Shown here piece after piece: positions 8,396 to 17,629 of a stretch of DNA of 51,730 bases. The position numbers and the translations under genes are program-made. This DNA is from Pirellula sp. GTDB lineage: Bacteria > Planctomycetota > Planctomycetia > Pirellulales > Pirellulaceae. The notes under the pieces are model-generated. The model did not search any database. It was not told where the DNA came from and was given only the letters and a program-made list of their open reading frames with translations. The stretch spans positions 1 to 51,730 of the forward strand of contig JAJTID010000023.1 of assembly GCA_021300155.1 (NCBI GenBank). The letters are read 5' to 3'. How positions within the stretch are numbered: the first letter of the stretch is position 1; every line of letters starts with the position of its first letter.

Positions 8396-10597
8396 TTAGC
8401 TCTTCTTCATTTCGCAGCTGAGTCCGCCGGCCGCAGGAACGTACACCTGTCGTGCATAGTCCATGACCATACGGTGGCTGCTAAATCGCCAAGCTAACGT
8501 GCTGATACTATTCATCATTCTCTTGATCCACTGGCGTGGAACACCGTCTCGATCGCGGTTATAGAAGATTGGGATCACCGATTCTTCGATTGTTTCGTAG
8601 AGATACTCGGCATCGCGTTTATCGGTAATGCGATCGTCGGAATGGCTGGTGCCCTTGCCGATGGCAAAACCGTTCGAACCGTCATAGGCTTCAGCCCACC
8701 AACCATCCAAGATGCTGCAGTTGAGTCCGCCGTTCAAAACGGTTTTCTGACCGCTCGTTCCGGATGCTTCTAATGGACGTCGAGGGTTGTTTAACCATAC
8801 GTCGACCCCTTGGATCAAATGTCGGCAAACATTGATATCGTAGTCTTCGATAAAGACGACACGACCACCGAACCGAGAGTCATGTCGCAGATTGGCAATC
8901 TCCTGAATGAAACGCTTGCCAGGCTCATCTTTTGGGTGAGCCTTTCCAGCAAAGATCACTTGTACTGGACGTTCGGTGCAATCGAGCAGTTTGCTGATTC
9001 GATCGAGATCGTTGAATAACAAGTTCGCTCTCTTGTACGTAGCGAAACGACGCCCAAAGCCGATAGTCAGGATGTTTGGGCTCAATATGTTGCGTGCAGA
9101 CTCAACTACTTCATCGCTTTCACCTCTTCGCCGACATTGACGGGAGACGCGACGACGAACGAATGACAAAAGCAAGTTCTTCAGGGCATTGTGCGTTTCC
9201 CAAAGTTCGCCTGGGTCGACCGAATGGATGTTTTGCCAAACATCTGGCTCGCCCATCTGCGACTTCCAGTTGGCTGGAAAGTGCCGATCGTAAAGTTGTT
9301 GCATCTGTCCTGCCAACCAACTCTCGACGTGAACCCCATTCGTAATGTGCCCGATGGGGATATTTCGTTCTTCTCGCGACGGCCAAAGTGGATTCCACAT
9401 TCGTCGAGATATGTGTCCGTGCAATTGGCTAACAGCGTTCGCGCATCGCGACATGCGAAGGCCAATCACGGTCATGCAGAAGGATTCGTTGTGGTCATGC
9501 CCGTGAACTCTCCCTAAGCCCATCAACTGATCGATACTCAACCCGAGTGAATCTCGAAGCGGTCCCAAATGCTCTTCGATCAAACCGCCATCAAACCGGT
9601 CGTGGCCGGCAGGTACCGGCGTGTGGGTAGTAAAAGCGGTCATCTCGGCCACTTCCCGGGATGCATCTTCGAACGACAGTCCATCGTCAACCATTCGCTC
9701 TCGGATAACTTCCAGTGGAGCGAAAGCGCTGTGACCTTCGTTCAAATGGTAAACGCCTGGTGTGATTCCAAGTGCTCGAAGAGCCTTGACACCGCCTACG
9801 CCGATCACAAGCTCTTGTCGAATACGTGTTCTCTCATCGCCGCCATAGAGTCGACTCGTAAGCTCTCGATCCTCCGGCCGATTTCCTTCGACATTGCAGT
9901 CCAACAAATACAACTGAACACGCCCCACGTTCACTTTCCAAACCTTGGCCAATAGACGCCCATTACGGGTATCGATCGAAACCATAAGTGGTGTCCCATC
10001 CGGCAACGTCGCCGGTTCCAACGGGAGGTCCTCAACCTTAGTTTCGTAATATTCTTCTCTCTGATAGCCATCGGCAGACAAATGCTGCTTGAAATATCCA
10101 TGAGAATAATAGAGTCCGATACCTACAAGCGGTACTCCCAGTCCACTAGCACTCTTCACGTGGTCACCCGAAAGTACTCCCAACCCTCCGGAGTAGACTG
10201 GTAACGACTCGTGCAATCCGAACTCGGCCGAAAAGTAAGCTACCGGCTTGCCTCCGAGAACGCCAGCATTTGTTTGCGCCCAGGTGTTCTTGTTCTCGAG
10301 ATACTCTTGTAACCTGCGAAACGCATAATTCACGCGACTATGAAGTACCATTTCGCTCGCGCGAACGGCCAACCGCTCCGGGGTAAATTCCCGTAAAAGT
10401 GCGATGGGGTTGTGATCAAGCTGCCTCCAACGAATGGGATCTATGTCCCTGAACAAATTCGTAACTTCATGCTGCCAACTCCACCACATATTACGTGCCA
10501 GTGCCATACACTTTTCATAAAGTGCTTCAGCATCGATTTCGTTAGCGAGTGTGGGTGTTACGAATTCTTGTCCCATGGAATAATCGATTTGCGTCAT
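8396..10597 (-). CDS. glgP: Alpha-glucan (glycogen) phosphorylase, short type
   Basis: 733 residues, matching the shorter alpha-glucan phosphorylase type rather than the roughly 800-residue GlgP/MalP. It releases glucose-1-phosphate from glycogen or maltodextrin. The N-terminal DUF3417-like part (MWWSWQHEVTNLFRDID) precedes the glycosyltransferase-35 domain with VAYFSAEFGLHESLPVYSGG and HLNEGHSAF. The PLP site is EASGTSGQK with the Schiff-base lysine at K618, followed by LNGGLNCSILDGWWAEAYDG. Monocistronic, with a strong terminator. Its start is ATG at 10597. Confidence 0.95.
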   Translation of the reverse strand: MTQIDYSMGQEFVTPTLANEIDAEALYEKCMALARNMWWSWQHEVTNLFRDIDPIRWRQLDHNPIALLREFTPERLAVRASEMVLHSRVNYAFRRLQEYLENKNTWAQTNAGVLGGKPVAYFSAEFGLHESLPVYSGGLGVLSGDHVKSASGLGVPLVGIGLYYSHGYFKQHLSADGYQREEYYETKVEDLPLEPATLPDGTPLMVSIDTRNGRLLAKVWKVNVGRVQLYLLDCNVEGNRPEDRELTSRLYGGDERTRIRQELVIGVGGVKALRALGITPGVYHLNEGHSAFAPLEVIRERMVDDGLSFEDASREVAEMTAFTTHTPVPAGHDRFDGGLIEEHLGPLRDSLGLSIDQLMGLGRVHGHDHNESFCMTVIGLRMSRCANAVSQLHGHISRRMWNPLWPSREERNIPIGHITNGVHVESWLAGQMQQLYDRHFPANWKSQMGEPDVWQNIHSVDPGELWETHNALKNLLLSFVRRRVSRQCRRRGESDEVVESARNILSPNILTIGFGRRFATYKRANLLFNDLDRISKLLDCTERPVQVIFAGKAHPKDEPGKRFIQEIANLRHDSRFGGRVVFIEDYDINVCRHLIQGVDVWLNNPRRPLEASGTSGQKTVLNGGLNCSILDGWWAEAYDGSNGFAIGKGTSHSDDRITDKRDAEYLYETIEESVIPIFYNRDRDGVPRQWIKRMMNSISTLAWRFSSHRMVMDYARQVYVPAAGGLSCEMKKS

Positions 10598-10837
10598 AAA
10601 TGGTCGTTCCGAAGTTTATTTCGGGAAGTAAAGAACCTAACCCTTAAACGGCATGATTGCATGTCTCGCTTGAGACGATCATGACAATCTTGCTTTTGCA
10701 AGCATTACAAGGTGCGGAAAAGTTTAGTGGTTATAACGTATCCATAGGAAAACTTCAAAGGTTTCGCGGTATGGGAGAGTCGTTTCGAGTGGTGAACTTA
10801 GCACACGGTCACCGCCAGTAGACTTGAGCTATTCAAG

Positions 10838-12031
10838 CTAGCTTTCCGTTCCCTCGTTTGCATCCAATCGCCAAAATTCCTTGATCATTTCAGATCTGGG
10901 TATACGTTGTCGGCCCGTTGTTGCATCTGTGTATGGTCCAACAATAGATCTAGCTGATTTCGTAAGATCTATCTTTTGCTGAGCCGTATTCAACGTCCGA
11001 ACAACAGGCTTCATTGGATTTTCCGTATTGCTTCGCACGACCACGGCTTTAGAATCGTCGTCCATCGCGATCACCGTACCAACCGGATAAACCGACATTG
11101 CTCTCATCATCGATTGAATCGTCCGAGCACAAAACAACCCCTTGGTTGCTTGGCTGACGAGATACAGCAAGGCGTCAGACTGAACGAATCGATGGTGCGC
11201 ATTGGAGTCCGTCAACGTGATGTAAGCATCTGCAACGTTCAAAATGGTGGCTTGGTAGCTGCAGTCCTTGATCTGCAACCCACGAGGAAATCCAGTGCCA
11301 TTCGCTTGTTCGTGAACCTGCTCTATCACCTCCAGCACGGCAGACGATACCCCCTCAGTCTCCCTGAGTAATTCAGCCGACTTCAATGGGTGACTTCGAT
11401 AGAATTCAAGCTCGGCACTTGAAAGGGGCTTTCCAGGATCGTGATCGATGAGGGACGGTTGCAGAATCAAACTACAATCATGGAGAAGTCCTGCAAGTCC
11501 GACTTCGGTTACAAACGAATCTTTTTGACCTTGTGCTATGGCAGTGATGACACCCAAAAGCGACAACTTCGCCGATCTTTCGGCCAGTCTTTCATGCTCA
11601 ATCGTCGCGGGAGCCTTTTGCTGTACGGAAAGAACAGATAACGCGGCCGCTATGTCTTTCGCAGCCGAATGCATAAAGGACTCAACACCTTCGACAAGTG
11701 GTTTCGAGTCGATCCCCTTGCCAGATACTAGATTCTGCATCGCCGAAGAGACCGCGGACGAAGCGGCAGATACCGATTGACTCAACGTCTGAATCAATGC
11801 AGGATCGAAGGAGTCGAGAAGGACCGACGCGACTTTATCCGGTGAAACCTCAGAGGTTCCTAGAATAGTTACCGACGTTATCCCGTCTGCCGCAAGCCTA
11901 TCCTTCAGCCTCTGACCAATGGGCACGCCGGCCTTGTGAAGCACATTTCCGTTGGCGTCAAGCAAATCGAAACTGAGCGTCGTACCTTCCGATAGGTCGG
12001 AGGTTGAAATTACCCAACTCTGGTTGTTCAT
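10838..12031 (-). CDS. HD-GYP-like protein with altered metal-site residues
   Basis: 397 residues from ATG 12031 (a TTG at 12052 would add seven). The N-terminal part resembles the beta domain found before HD-GYP modules, followed by an Ala/Ser-rich helical linker and the HD domain: GLAGLLHDCSL, then HPLKSAELL and ATILNVADAYITLT. HD-GYP enzymes hydrolyse cyclic di-GMP. Here the usual HDIGK reads HDCSL and the usual HHExxDGxGYP reads VHEQANGTGFP, so one histidine ligand and the signature Asp and Tyr are changed. Activity is therefore doubtful; it may sense the nucleotide or act as a scaffold. It stands alone. Confidence 0.8.
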   Translation of the reverse strand: MNNQSWVISTSDLSEGTTLSFDLLDANGNVLHKAGVPIGQRLKDRLAADGITSVTILGTSEVSPDKVASVLLDSFDPALIQTLSQSVSAASSAVSSAMQNLVSGKGIDSKPLVEGVESFMHSAAKDIAAALSVLSVQQKAPATIEHERLAERSAKLSLLGVITAIAQGQKDSFVTEVGLAGLLHDCSLILQPSLIDHDPGKPLSSAELEFYRSHPLKSAELLRETEGVSSAVLEVIEQVHEQANGTGFPRGLQIKDCSYQATILNVADAYITLTDSNAHHRFVQSDALLYLVSQATKGLFCARTIQSMMRAMSVYPVGTVIAMDDDSKAVVVRSNTENPMKPVVRTLNTAQQKIDLTKSARSIVGPYTDATTGRQRIPRSEMIKEFWRLDANEGTES

Positions 12032-12157
12032 CTCAATGCAGTACCTATCCAATCATTCAACACACTAAACCACCTCTGGTTATCGCGAGGCTGCCGATTG
12101 CCACTTCAATCGACTCTTAATTTTTGCGGGTTCTTCGTTGCAAAGATGCTAACAAGA

Positions 12158-12169
12158 CCAATTAATTGG
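12158..12169. other. AT-rich perfect palindrome upstream of the HD-GYP-like gene
   Basis: CCAATTAATTGG is a perfect 12-base palindrome 127 bases upstream of the HD-GYP-like start. It could be an operator for a dimeric regulator, but there is only one copy and no regulator gene nearby, so this is a weak suggestion. Confidence 0.2.
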
Positions 12170-12270
12170 AAAAAAATTCAGAATCGCTACATGCAAACTA
12201 ACCTCCTGTCCTAGGGGCTCACAAAAACTGCTTGCTAGCAAAGATTGGCAGGTCGCGAGATTCTTCTTAG

Positions 12271-13440
12271 CTAGCCAGCGCGATCCGCCAATTGCAAAAT
12301 GCTTACTTCCGGAGGACACCCCCACCGATAGGGATGAATTCCAGACATCCCTCGACTGACGTGCATGATGGTACCGTTTCGCTCAAAAACCCCCGAAGCA
12401 TAACGCGTACCGTGCCAGCTGGGAGCCACGATTGGCCCGATACCAGGAAGACGAATCTGCCCACCGTGGGTGTGTCCGCATAGCAATAGCCCGCATCCAA
12501 TACTCACACCCCACGCAAATTGATCAGGAGAATGCGCGATCCCTAGTGTCCAGCCGAAACTCTCAACGGCATGAGCATCCGGCAGAACTCGTCGAAACCA
12601 CGGCAACTCATTTCCCACGACGCGGACGTTAAGCCCCTGATGGAGGAATGAAGCATGATCCTTGCCTGCGTCATGCCACCCCATATCGATCAATCTATCG
12701 CTCACCTTTAGAGGGTCTCGCAATCGACGATCATGATTCCCCAATACAAAATACTGCCCTAACGGAGCTTGCAATCCATCGAAGATGATCTTTATGTCCG
12801 CAACGCATCTGTCGTAATCCACGATATCGCCACTCAATACAATCAAGTCCGGTTTTACTCGCTGCAACCAATCAAACGCTTGACGGTAAAAAAACGGCTC
12901 CATCTGGCCCGTCAGGTGAACATCGGAGATATGTGCGATAGTCAGACCACGAAGCGGCTGCGGAAGATTGTCCACCAGAAGCTTTTTTTGATTGACTTCC
13001 ATCCAGCCTATTTCATTGAGTGGCAATCTGCCCATGATCGAGAATTTTCTGCCGCGAAAAAATTCTCCCTGCACTTTGGGCTTCCAAAGATGGGAAACAA
13101 CTTGTTCGCTTCGATCTCGTGACTGCGAAAACACAGGCCGTGAATCAATCCAAAATGGAGCCGCCACGATTGCAAACAAACTCAAAATAACCAGGTAGAT
13201 TTTGTTGACAAATTGAAGGCTCTCAAAAGAAATTGCCGAACCAGCTTCCCGATATTGGAGCTCCAATACAAACGCACAGGTTGGCAACAACAACCCTATC
13301 AGTAAGATGCCTTTCTCAATTCGCTTGATCGTCGTACGCCGCAACCCCGTTGCATTGATCGAGTTGTAAGCCCAGACGATTAAGCCACAATGACCGAAGG
13401 CAGCCAACAAAAGAACAATAATAATCGCGATCTTGTCCAT
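12271..13440 (-). CDS. Membrane-anchored calcineurin-like metallophosphoesterase
   Basis: 389 residues. Three N-terminal hydrophobic segments (about 4-28, 41-62 and 80-100) anchor the protein. The phosphoesterase domain keeps all dimetal motifs: ISDVHLTG, SGDIVDYD, GNHDRR, and CGHTHGGQIRLPG near the C-terminus. The arrangement matches the YaeI/YkuE-type family (COG1408), some members of which act on lipid-linked phosphates; the substrate is unknown here. ATG at 13440 has AAGGACGA just upstream. It lies 39 bases after the PAS-GAF-receiver gene and may be co-transcribed with it. Confidence 0.88.
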   Translation of the reverse strand: MDKIAIIIVLLLAAFGHCGLIVWAYNSINATGLRRTTIKRIEKGILLIGLLLPTCAFVLELQYREAGSAISFESLQFVNKIYLVILSLFAIVAAPFWIDSRPVFSQSRDRSEQVVSHLWKPKVQGEFFRGRKFSIMGRLPLNEIGWMEVNQKKLLVDNLPQPLRGLTIAHISDVHLTGQMEPFFYRQAFDWLQRVKPDLIVLSGDIVDYDRCVADIKIIFDGLQAPLGQYFVLGNHDRRLRDPLKVSDRLIDMGWHDAGKDHASFLHQGLNVRVVGNELPWFRRVLPDAHAVESFGWTLGIAHSPDQFAWGVSIGCGLLLCGHTHGGQIRLPGIGPIVAPSWHGTRYASGVFERNGTIMHVSRGMSGIHPYRWGCPPEVSILQLADRAG

Positions 13441-13479
13441 TCGTCCTTGAATTATTTCTTAGCGAAAAAAGACGCCTAT

Positions 13480-15222
13480 CTATTTGCTCGGTTCCGTTTC
13501 GCTCGGTTCCGTTTCGCTCTGTTCCGTTTCGCTCGACTCGGACTGCGCAGATTGATCTTCAGACGGTTTGTAGTTTAGCAGAGTCTCGGTGACGGAAAGC
13601 AACTGCTCCAAGCGAAACGGCTTGTACAAGATTGCTTTCGGATGAAGCCCCGCCTGCCTTGCCTTTACGATCGAATGCCCCGGGTCATAACCAAATCCGG
13701 TCATCAAGGCCATCGGAACGTGCGTCAACAACTTTTGGAGCCGCAACATCAATTGATAGCCTGAGTAATCAGGTAACCGAATATCGGAAATGATTATCTG
13801 GTAGGGCTCCTCAATACTCGTCTTCACCATGGCGACGGCTTCGTCACCGCAATGCGCAGTCTCGACCACGCAACCATAACGCTCCAATAATGCATGAGCT
13901 TGAAGAAGCAACTCCTCATCCGCATCCACGACCAGAATTCGCGTACCGAGCAATTTTCCGCAACCTTCCACTTGCGAGCCCGACTGGCTAACATCCGCAG
14001 GTGCCATCGATTGCCCAATCGATTGAATAGACTTGCGGACCGCCCTCGCCTTGGAGAGAACACTCCTCAATCGTGCAACCGTTTCGGGATCATGACCGAT
14101 ATACTTTTCCATCAAATGGACTGCATCGAGCAAAAGCGCATCAATCGGCAATGCAATCGCCGCGTGAATCGCTTCGAAACTCTGGTGCGCTGCATCGTTT
14201 CTCTGCGCGACCAACAACTCCAAAGTATTCAATGCAACCGCAACGTCTCTCGCAAAAATCTCCAAGAACTGTTGGTCTGATGGAGTAAACGACCCCAGCT
14301 TTGGGCTCTCCACATTGATTGTCCCAATCACCGCGTCATGCAAGAGTATCGGAACCGTTAGAGAACTTCTCGCTCCCTTAAAGGCCTCTAAGTACATCGG
14401 ATCTTTGGTTGCGTCGCGACACAAGTAACTGAGCCCACTGGCGGCGACGTAACCGGTTACCCCATTTCCCTGCGGACTCGCCATCAATCGTCTATCCGCT
14501 GCTACCTGATCAATACCGACAGAAAGCAACGGGATGAGGTCACCAGTCGATTGTTCAAGCAAACGAATCTCGATCACCTCAACGTTGAGCAAATCCTGCG
14601 TGTAATGCCGTATGTTTTCCTTCAAGAGATCGATGCGTTGATCTACATCCATCAAGAATATTTCGTCAGGCTTCAAATCTGTTAATCGAGCACCAGCTTG
14701 GTGGATCGCTGCAAGCTTCTGTTCTTGAAGAATCTCTTCGGTTACATCGCTCAGTGTAACAACCAATTTTGCAATCGATCCATCGGAGGATAAGGAACTC
14801 TTTAATGGTGCTGCGTGAAGGTGATAATAGCTACCAGATGCCGTTTGCAGAGTTGTCGATGCCTGGATGCCACTCATGAAGCAGGTTTGGAGCGGGCAAA
14901 CTTCTGTCCCAAGGATTTCGGGATTCGACAGGGCGGAATAGAAATTCTCGCCGATTCGGCTTACGCCCCCAGCCCAGAGTTGAAAATAATCGTTCGACCA
15001 AAGGATGGTGAGATCGGAACCGATCATCGCTACACCCTCAGGCAGACAATTCAATACATCTTCGGCAGCAACTCCTGCCACACTCAATTTTGCCACCCCA
15101 ACCTCCAACCCAAAAAGTCGAATGGGTATGCCATATGCCCTAATGCTTTGTTCCTTCGCCGCTGTTCTCAAATATAAAAGAGTCCCGCCCAAGAGCAACC
15201 GAGATGTGGGGTTCCTTCGCAT
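13480..15222 (-). CDS. PAS-GAF-receiver signalling protein without a kinase domain
   Basis: 580 residues. A PAS-like domain (about 55-165, LPEGVAMIGSDLTILWSNDY) is followed by a GAF domain (about 185-335, GVTGYVAASGLSYLCRDATK). A helical segment at about 340-410 resembles a dimerisation helix but has no HATPase. A receiver domain starts near 423 (RILVVDADEE, phospho-acceptor in IIISDIRLPDYSG, conserved lysine in ILYKPF). It probably integrates a small-molecule or redox signal and is phosphorylated by a separate kinase. The C-terminal tail is an acidic SETEP repeat encoded by a 15-bp tandem repeat. No DNA-binding or output enzyme domain is present. Confidence 0.85.
   Translation of the reverse strand: MRRNPTSRLLLGGTLLYLRTAAKEQSIRAYGIPIRLFGLEVGVAKLSVAGVAAEDVLNCLPEGVAMIGSDLTILWSNDYFQLWAGGVSRIGENFYSALSNPEILGTEVCPLQTCFMSGIQASTTLQTASGSYYHLHAAPLKSSLSSDGSIAKLVVTLSDVTEEILQEQKLAAIHQAGARLTDLKPDEIFLMDVDQRIDLLKENIRHYTQDLLNVEVIEIRLLEQSTGDLIPLLSVGIDQVAADRRLMASPQGNGVTGYVAASGLSYLCRDATKDPMYLEAFKGARSSLTVPILLHDAVIGTINVESPKLGSFTPSDQQFLEIFARDVAVALNTLELLVAQRNDAAHQSFEAIHAAIALPIDALLLDAVHLMEKYIGHDPETVARLRSVLSKARAVRKSIQSIGQSMAPADVSQSGSQVEGCGKLLGTRILVVDADEELLLQAHALLERYGCVVETAHCGDEAVAMVKTSIEEPYQIIISDIRLPDYSGYQLMLRLQKLLTHVPMALMTGFGYDPGHSIVKARQAGLHPKAILYKPFRLEQLLSVTETLLNYKPSEDQSAQSESSETEQSETEPSETEPSK
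13486..13530 (-). repeat. 15-bp tandem repeat encoding SETEP units
   Basis: Three consecutive 15-base units occur on the plus strand: GCTCGGTTCCGTTTC twice exactly, then GCTCTGTTCCGTTTC with one change. They encode the acidic tail of the PAS-GAF-receiver protein (SETEPSETEPSK). In-frame units of this kind can gain or lose copies by slippage without breaking the frame. Confidence 0.9.
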
Positions 15223-15486
15223 TCTAAGAGAAAATCATTGTATTTTTTTGCGGAATGTCCGACGGACTCTTTTACGATCGGAACCCTCTTTTTTTCACCT
15301 ATTCGTTCTCAATGACCGACGCGTTAGTCAACGGAACATCCATTGCGTTTGCGCAATCAACATGGAATCAGAAAAGGTTTTCCTTTCGGGTTGCATTAAG
15401 GGGCCCTGATGCTCCCATGTGGCATCGAAATCAAGATTGATCTTCAGAACGACAATGCCATAGACGAATTAAGCCAACAACAAAGT

Positions 15487-16839
15487 CTAAGCCAACAAAG
15501 TATCATCACTCAGTCGCATCATCGTTCGAAGCGCCTGACTGAGTTGCTCGGGATTTTCACGCCATTCGACTTCCGTACTTATTTTGTTCATCAAGTCCTT
15601 GATTTGCACGGTTCCCTTTGCAAGCTCGTCCGAACCAGCGATCAACGCCACGCGAAAACCTCGCTGATCAGCATACTTCAACTGCTGAGCAAGCTTTTTG
15701 CTTTCAGGAAACACTTCTGCTGACCAACCAGCAGCTCGCACGATGGAAGCTAGCCGAAAGTAGTCGTTGATGCCATTCGGATCAAACAACGCAATGAAAA
15801 CGTCCGCAGACCTGGGCTGCTTCGGAATGCGCCCGAGTTGCTCCAACGCGGCAAGCAACCTATCTAATCCCAAGGATGCTCCAATGCCTGGCAAGTATTG
15901 CTTGGTATACAACCCCGCAAGATTATCGTATCTCCCTCCACTACAGATGCTGCCTATCGATGGCAATTCTCCCAATGTCGTTTCGAACACCACGCCAGTG
16001 TAGTAATCCAAACCACGAGCAATAGAAACATCGATGCGATAACGCGACTCCGGCACTCCCGCAGCACGCAACGCACTTGTCAAGTCTCGAAGCCTTTGAA
16101 CCCCTTGCTCTCCTATCTCGTTTCCCGTCACCATCGTCGCGAGTTGCGAAAGCAATTCATCATTCGACCCTCGCATCGCAGCCAATGCGAGAACACTATC
16201 CGCTTGCAGTGCATTCAATCCCGCGTTCTCGAGTTCTTTCTTGACTTGGTCTCCGCCCACCTTTTCAAACTTATCTAACGCACGAAGCACTGCTGTCGAT
16301 GAGTTTTCTAGCCCTTGAGCCTGCAAGAAAGCAGCCAACACCTGACGGTTGTTGATTCGAATCTGAAACTGATCGATGCCAATCGCTTGAAGCAACTCGT
16401 GAATCACCAATGCCGTCTCTATATCCGATACGACTCCAGTGGTCCCAATCGTATCAAAGTCGCATTGAACAAATTCTCGAAATCGGCCAGCCTGGGGTGT
16501 CTCTCCCCGCCAGACCGGTGCAATATGATACCGCTTGAACGGCGTACCCAACTCGTTGATATGCTGGGCCGCAAACCGAGCAAAGGGAACGGTCAAGTCG
16601 AATCGCATCCCAACCTCGCGGCCCCCCGCATCGGTAAAGTGATACATCTGCCGGTCGGTCTCCTCTGACCCTTTCCCAGTCAATACCTCCAGCAATTCAA
16701 GTGCCGGTGTATCGATCGGAACAAAACCGTATCGACGATAAACTGTGCGAGCCGTCTCCATGAGCTTCTCCCGCGGAATCATTTGAGCCGGGAGAAAGTC
16801 TCGAAACCCCTTAAGAGTCCTTGGTTCGATCAGTGCCAT
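15487..16839 (-). CDS. hisS: Histidyl-tRNA synthetase
   Basis: 450 residues from ATG 16839; a longer frame from 16887 adds 16 residues (NCCLRRIVLAQ...) foreign to the family, while ALIEPRTLKGFRDFLP is the standard start. Class II features are clear: MRFDLTVPFARF and the motif 2 region PVWRGETPQAGRFREFVQCD, then the HisRS-specific RGLDYYTGVVFE and motif 3 GIGASLGLDRLLAAL. The anticodon-binding domain is at the C-terminus (DVFIALFD to RGFRVALIAGSDE). It charges tRNA-His in the cytoplasm. Confidence 0.96.
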   Translation of the reverse strand: MALIEPRTLKGFRDFLPAQMIPREKLMETARTVYRRYGFVPIDTPALELLEVLTGKGSEETDRQMYHFTDAGGREVGMRFDLTVPFARFAAQHINELGTPFKRYHIAPVWRGETPQAGRFREFVQCDFDTIGTTGVVSDIETALVIHELLQAIGIDQFQIRINNRQVLAAFLQAQGLENSSTAVLRALDKFEKVGGDQVKKELENAGLNALQADSVLALAAMRGSNDELLSQLATMVTGNEIGEQGVQRLRDLTSALRAAGVPESRYRIDVSIARGLDYYTGVVFETTLGELPSIGSICSGGRYDNLAGLYTKQYLPGIGASLGLDRLLAALEQLGRIPKQPRSADVFIALFDPNGINDYFRLASIVRAAGWSAEVFPESKKLAQQLKYADQRGFRVALIAGSDELAKGTVQIKDLMNKISTEVEWRENPEQLSQALRTMMRLSDDTLLA

Positions 16840-16989
16840 GAATTTTTCAGTTTGTGCTAGTACAATGCGGCGAAGGCAACAGTTCAATAGTTGCTACGGG
16901 AGGATGGTCGCTGCGATACTACAGTCATTGAGGCAAACGAGCCTCAACAGCCGGAATGTCGCTCCGTAGAACGATAGCTAGGCAACGGA

Positions 16990-17478
16990 CTACTGCAAGA
17001 CAGGAAGCAGAGCAGGCTCTTTGCTTCGAATGGAGGAGAGGTCCGAGGACTCGAAACGTGCTTCCATGTATTCGGCTACTTGCTCAGCCGTCTCAAAATA
17101 CATTTCGTAGACCGCATCCTCATCAAACTCGCAATTGTCAGTCGAGTAATCGCGGCAAATTTGCGGACGTGTTTCGTAGATCCCGCACATGTGGTTCGAT
17201 TGCAAATGCTTGCAGTCAGTGTGTACGAGCAGATACCAAGTTTCATCTTCAATGAATACCGTGGCACGATCGTGTAGCAAATACCACCGCACGAAATCTA
17301 GGTCCGTTTTCGTTGTCGGAGTATCGATCGGCATTGCAAAGTAGCGACAGCACTTGGCTGTGCAGTAAGCACACAATACTTCTCCGCTCGGTACCTCTTC
17401 TCGCTTTGGTTTCCTACCGTCGATAGTCTTTGCGGGGAGCAATTGAATCGGCGCCAAGGTAGAAGTGCTCATATGCAT
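16990..17478 (-). CDS. YkgJ-type cysteine-cluster protein
   Basis: 162 residues (160 if started at the ATG at 17472). It carries the cysteine signature of the YkgJ/CxxCxxCC family: CAYCTAKCCRY near residues 36-46, then CKHLQSNHMCGIYETRPQIC and DYSTDNC. These cysteines are thought to bind zinc or an iron-sulfur cluster. No reaction is established for this subgroup. It lies upstream of hisS on the same strand with a 150-base gap, so co-transcription is possible but not shown. Confidence 0.85.
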   Translation of the reverse strand: MHMSTSTLAPIQLLPAKTIDGRKPKREEVPSGEVLCAYCTAKCCRYFAMPIDTPTTKTDLDFVRWYLLHDRATVFIEDETWYLLVHTDCKHLQSNHMCGIYETRPQICRDYSTDNCEFDEDAVYEMYFETAEQVAEYMEARFESSDLSSIRSKEPALLPVLQ

Positions 17479-17629
17479 TCAATAGATGTGGTTAAACGAA
17501 ATATATCGGCTTTCTTGCAAGGGGAACCAGACCAATTCCCTGGGCCGCGACGACGTAGTCTGAACCAATGTCCGTCGCCTCGCAAGCGGATTGACAAAAA
17601 ATCTTCCGGGGGCGAATTGCGAACAGAAT

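Noticed and set aside
15471-15500. Short direct repeat TAAGCCAACAA after hisS
   Set aside because: Two imperfectly spaced 11-base copies partly overlapping the hisS end; too little to support a function.
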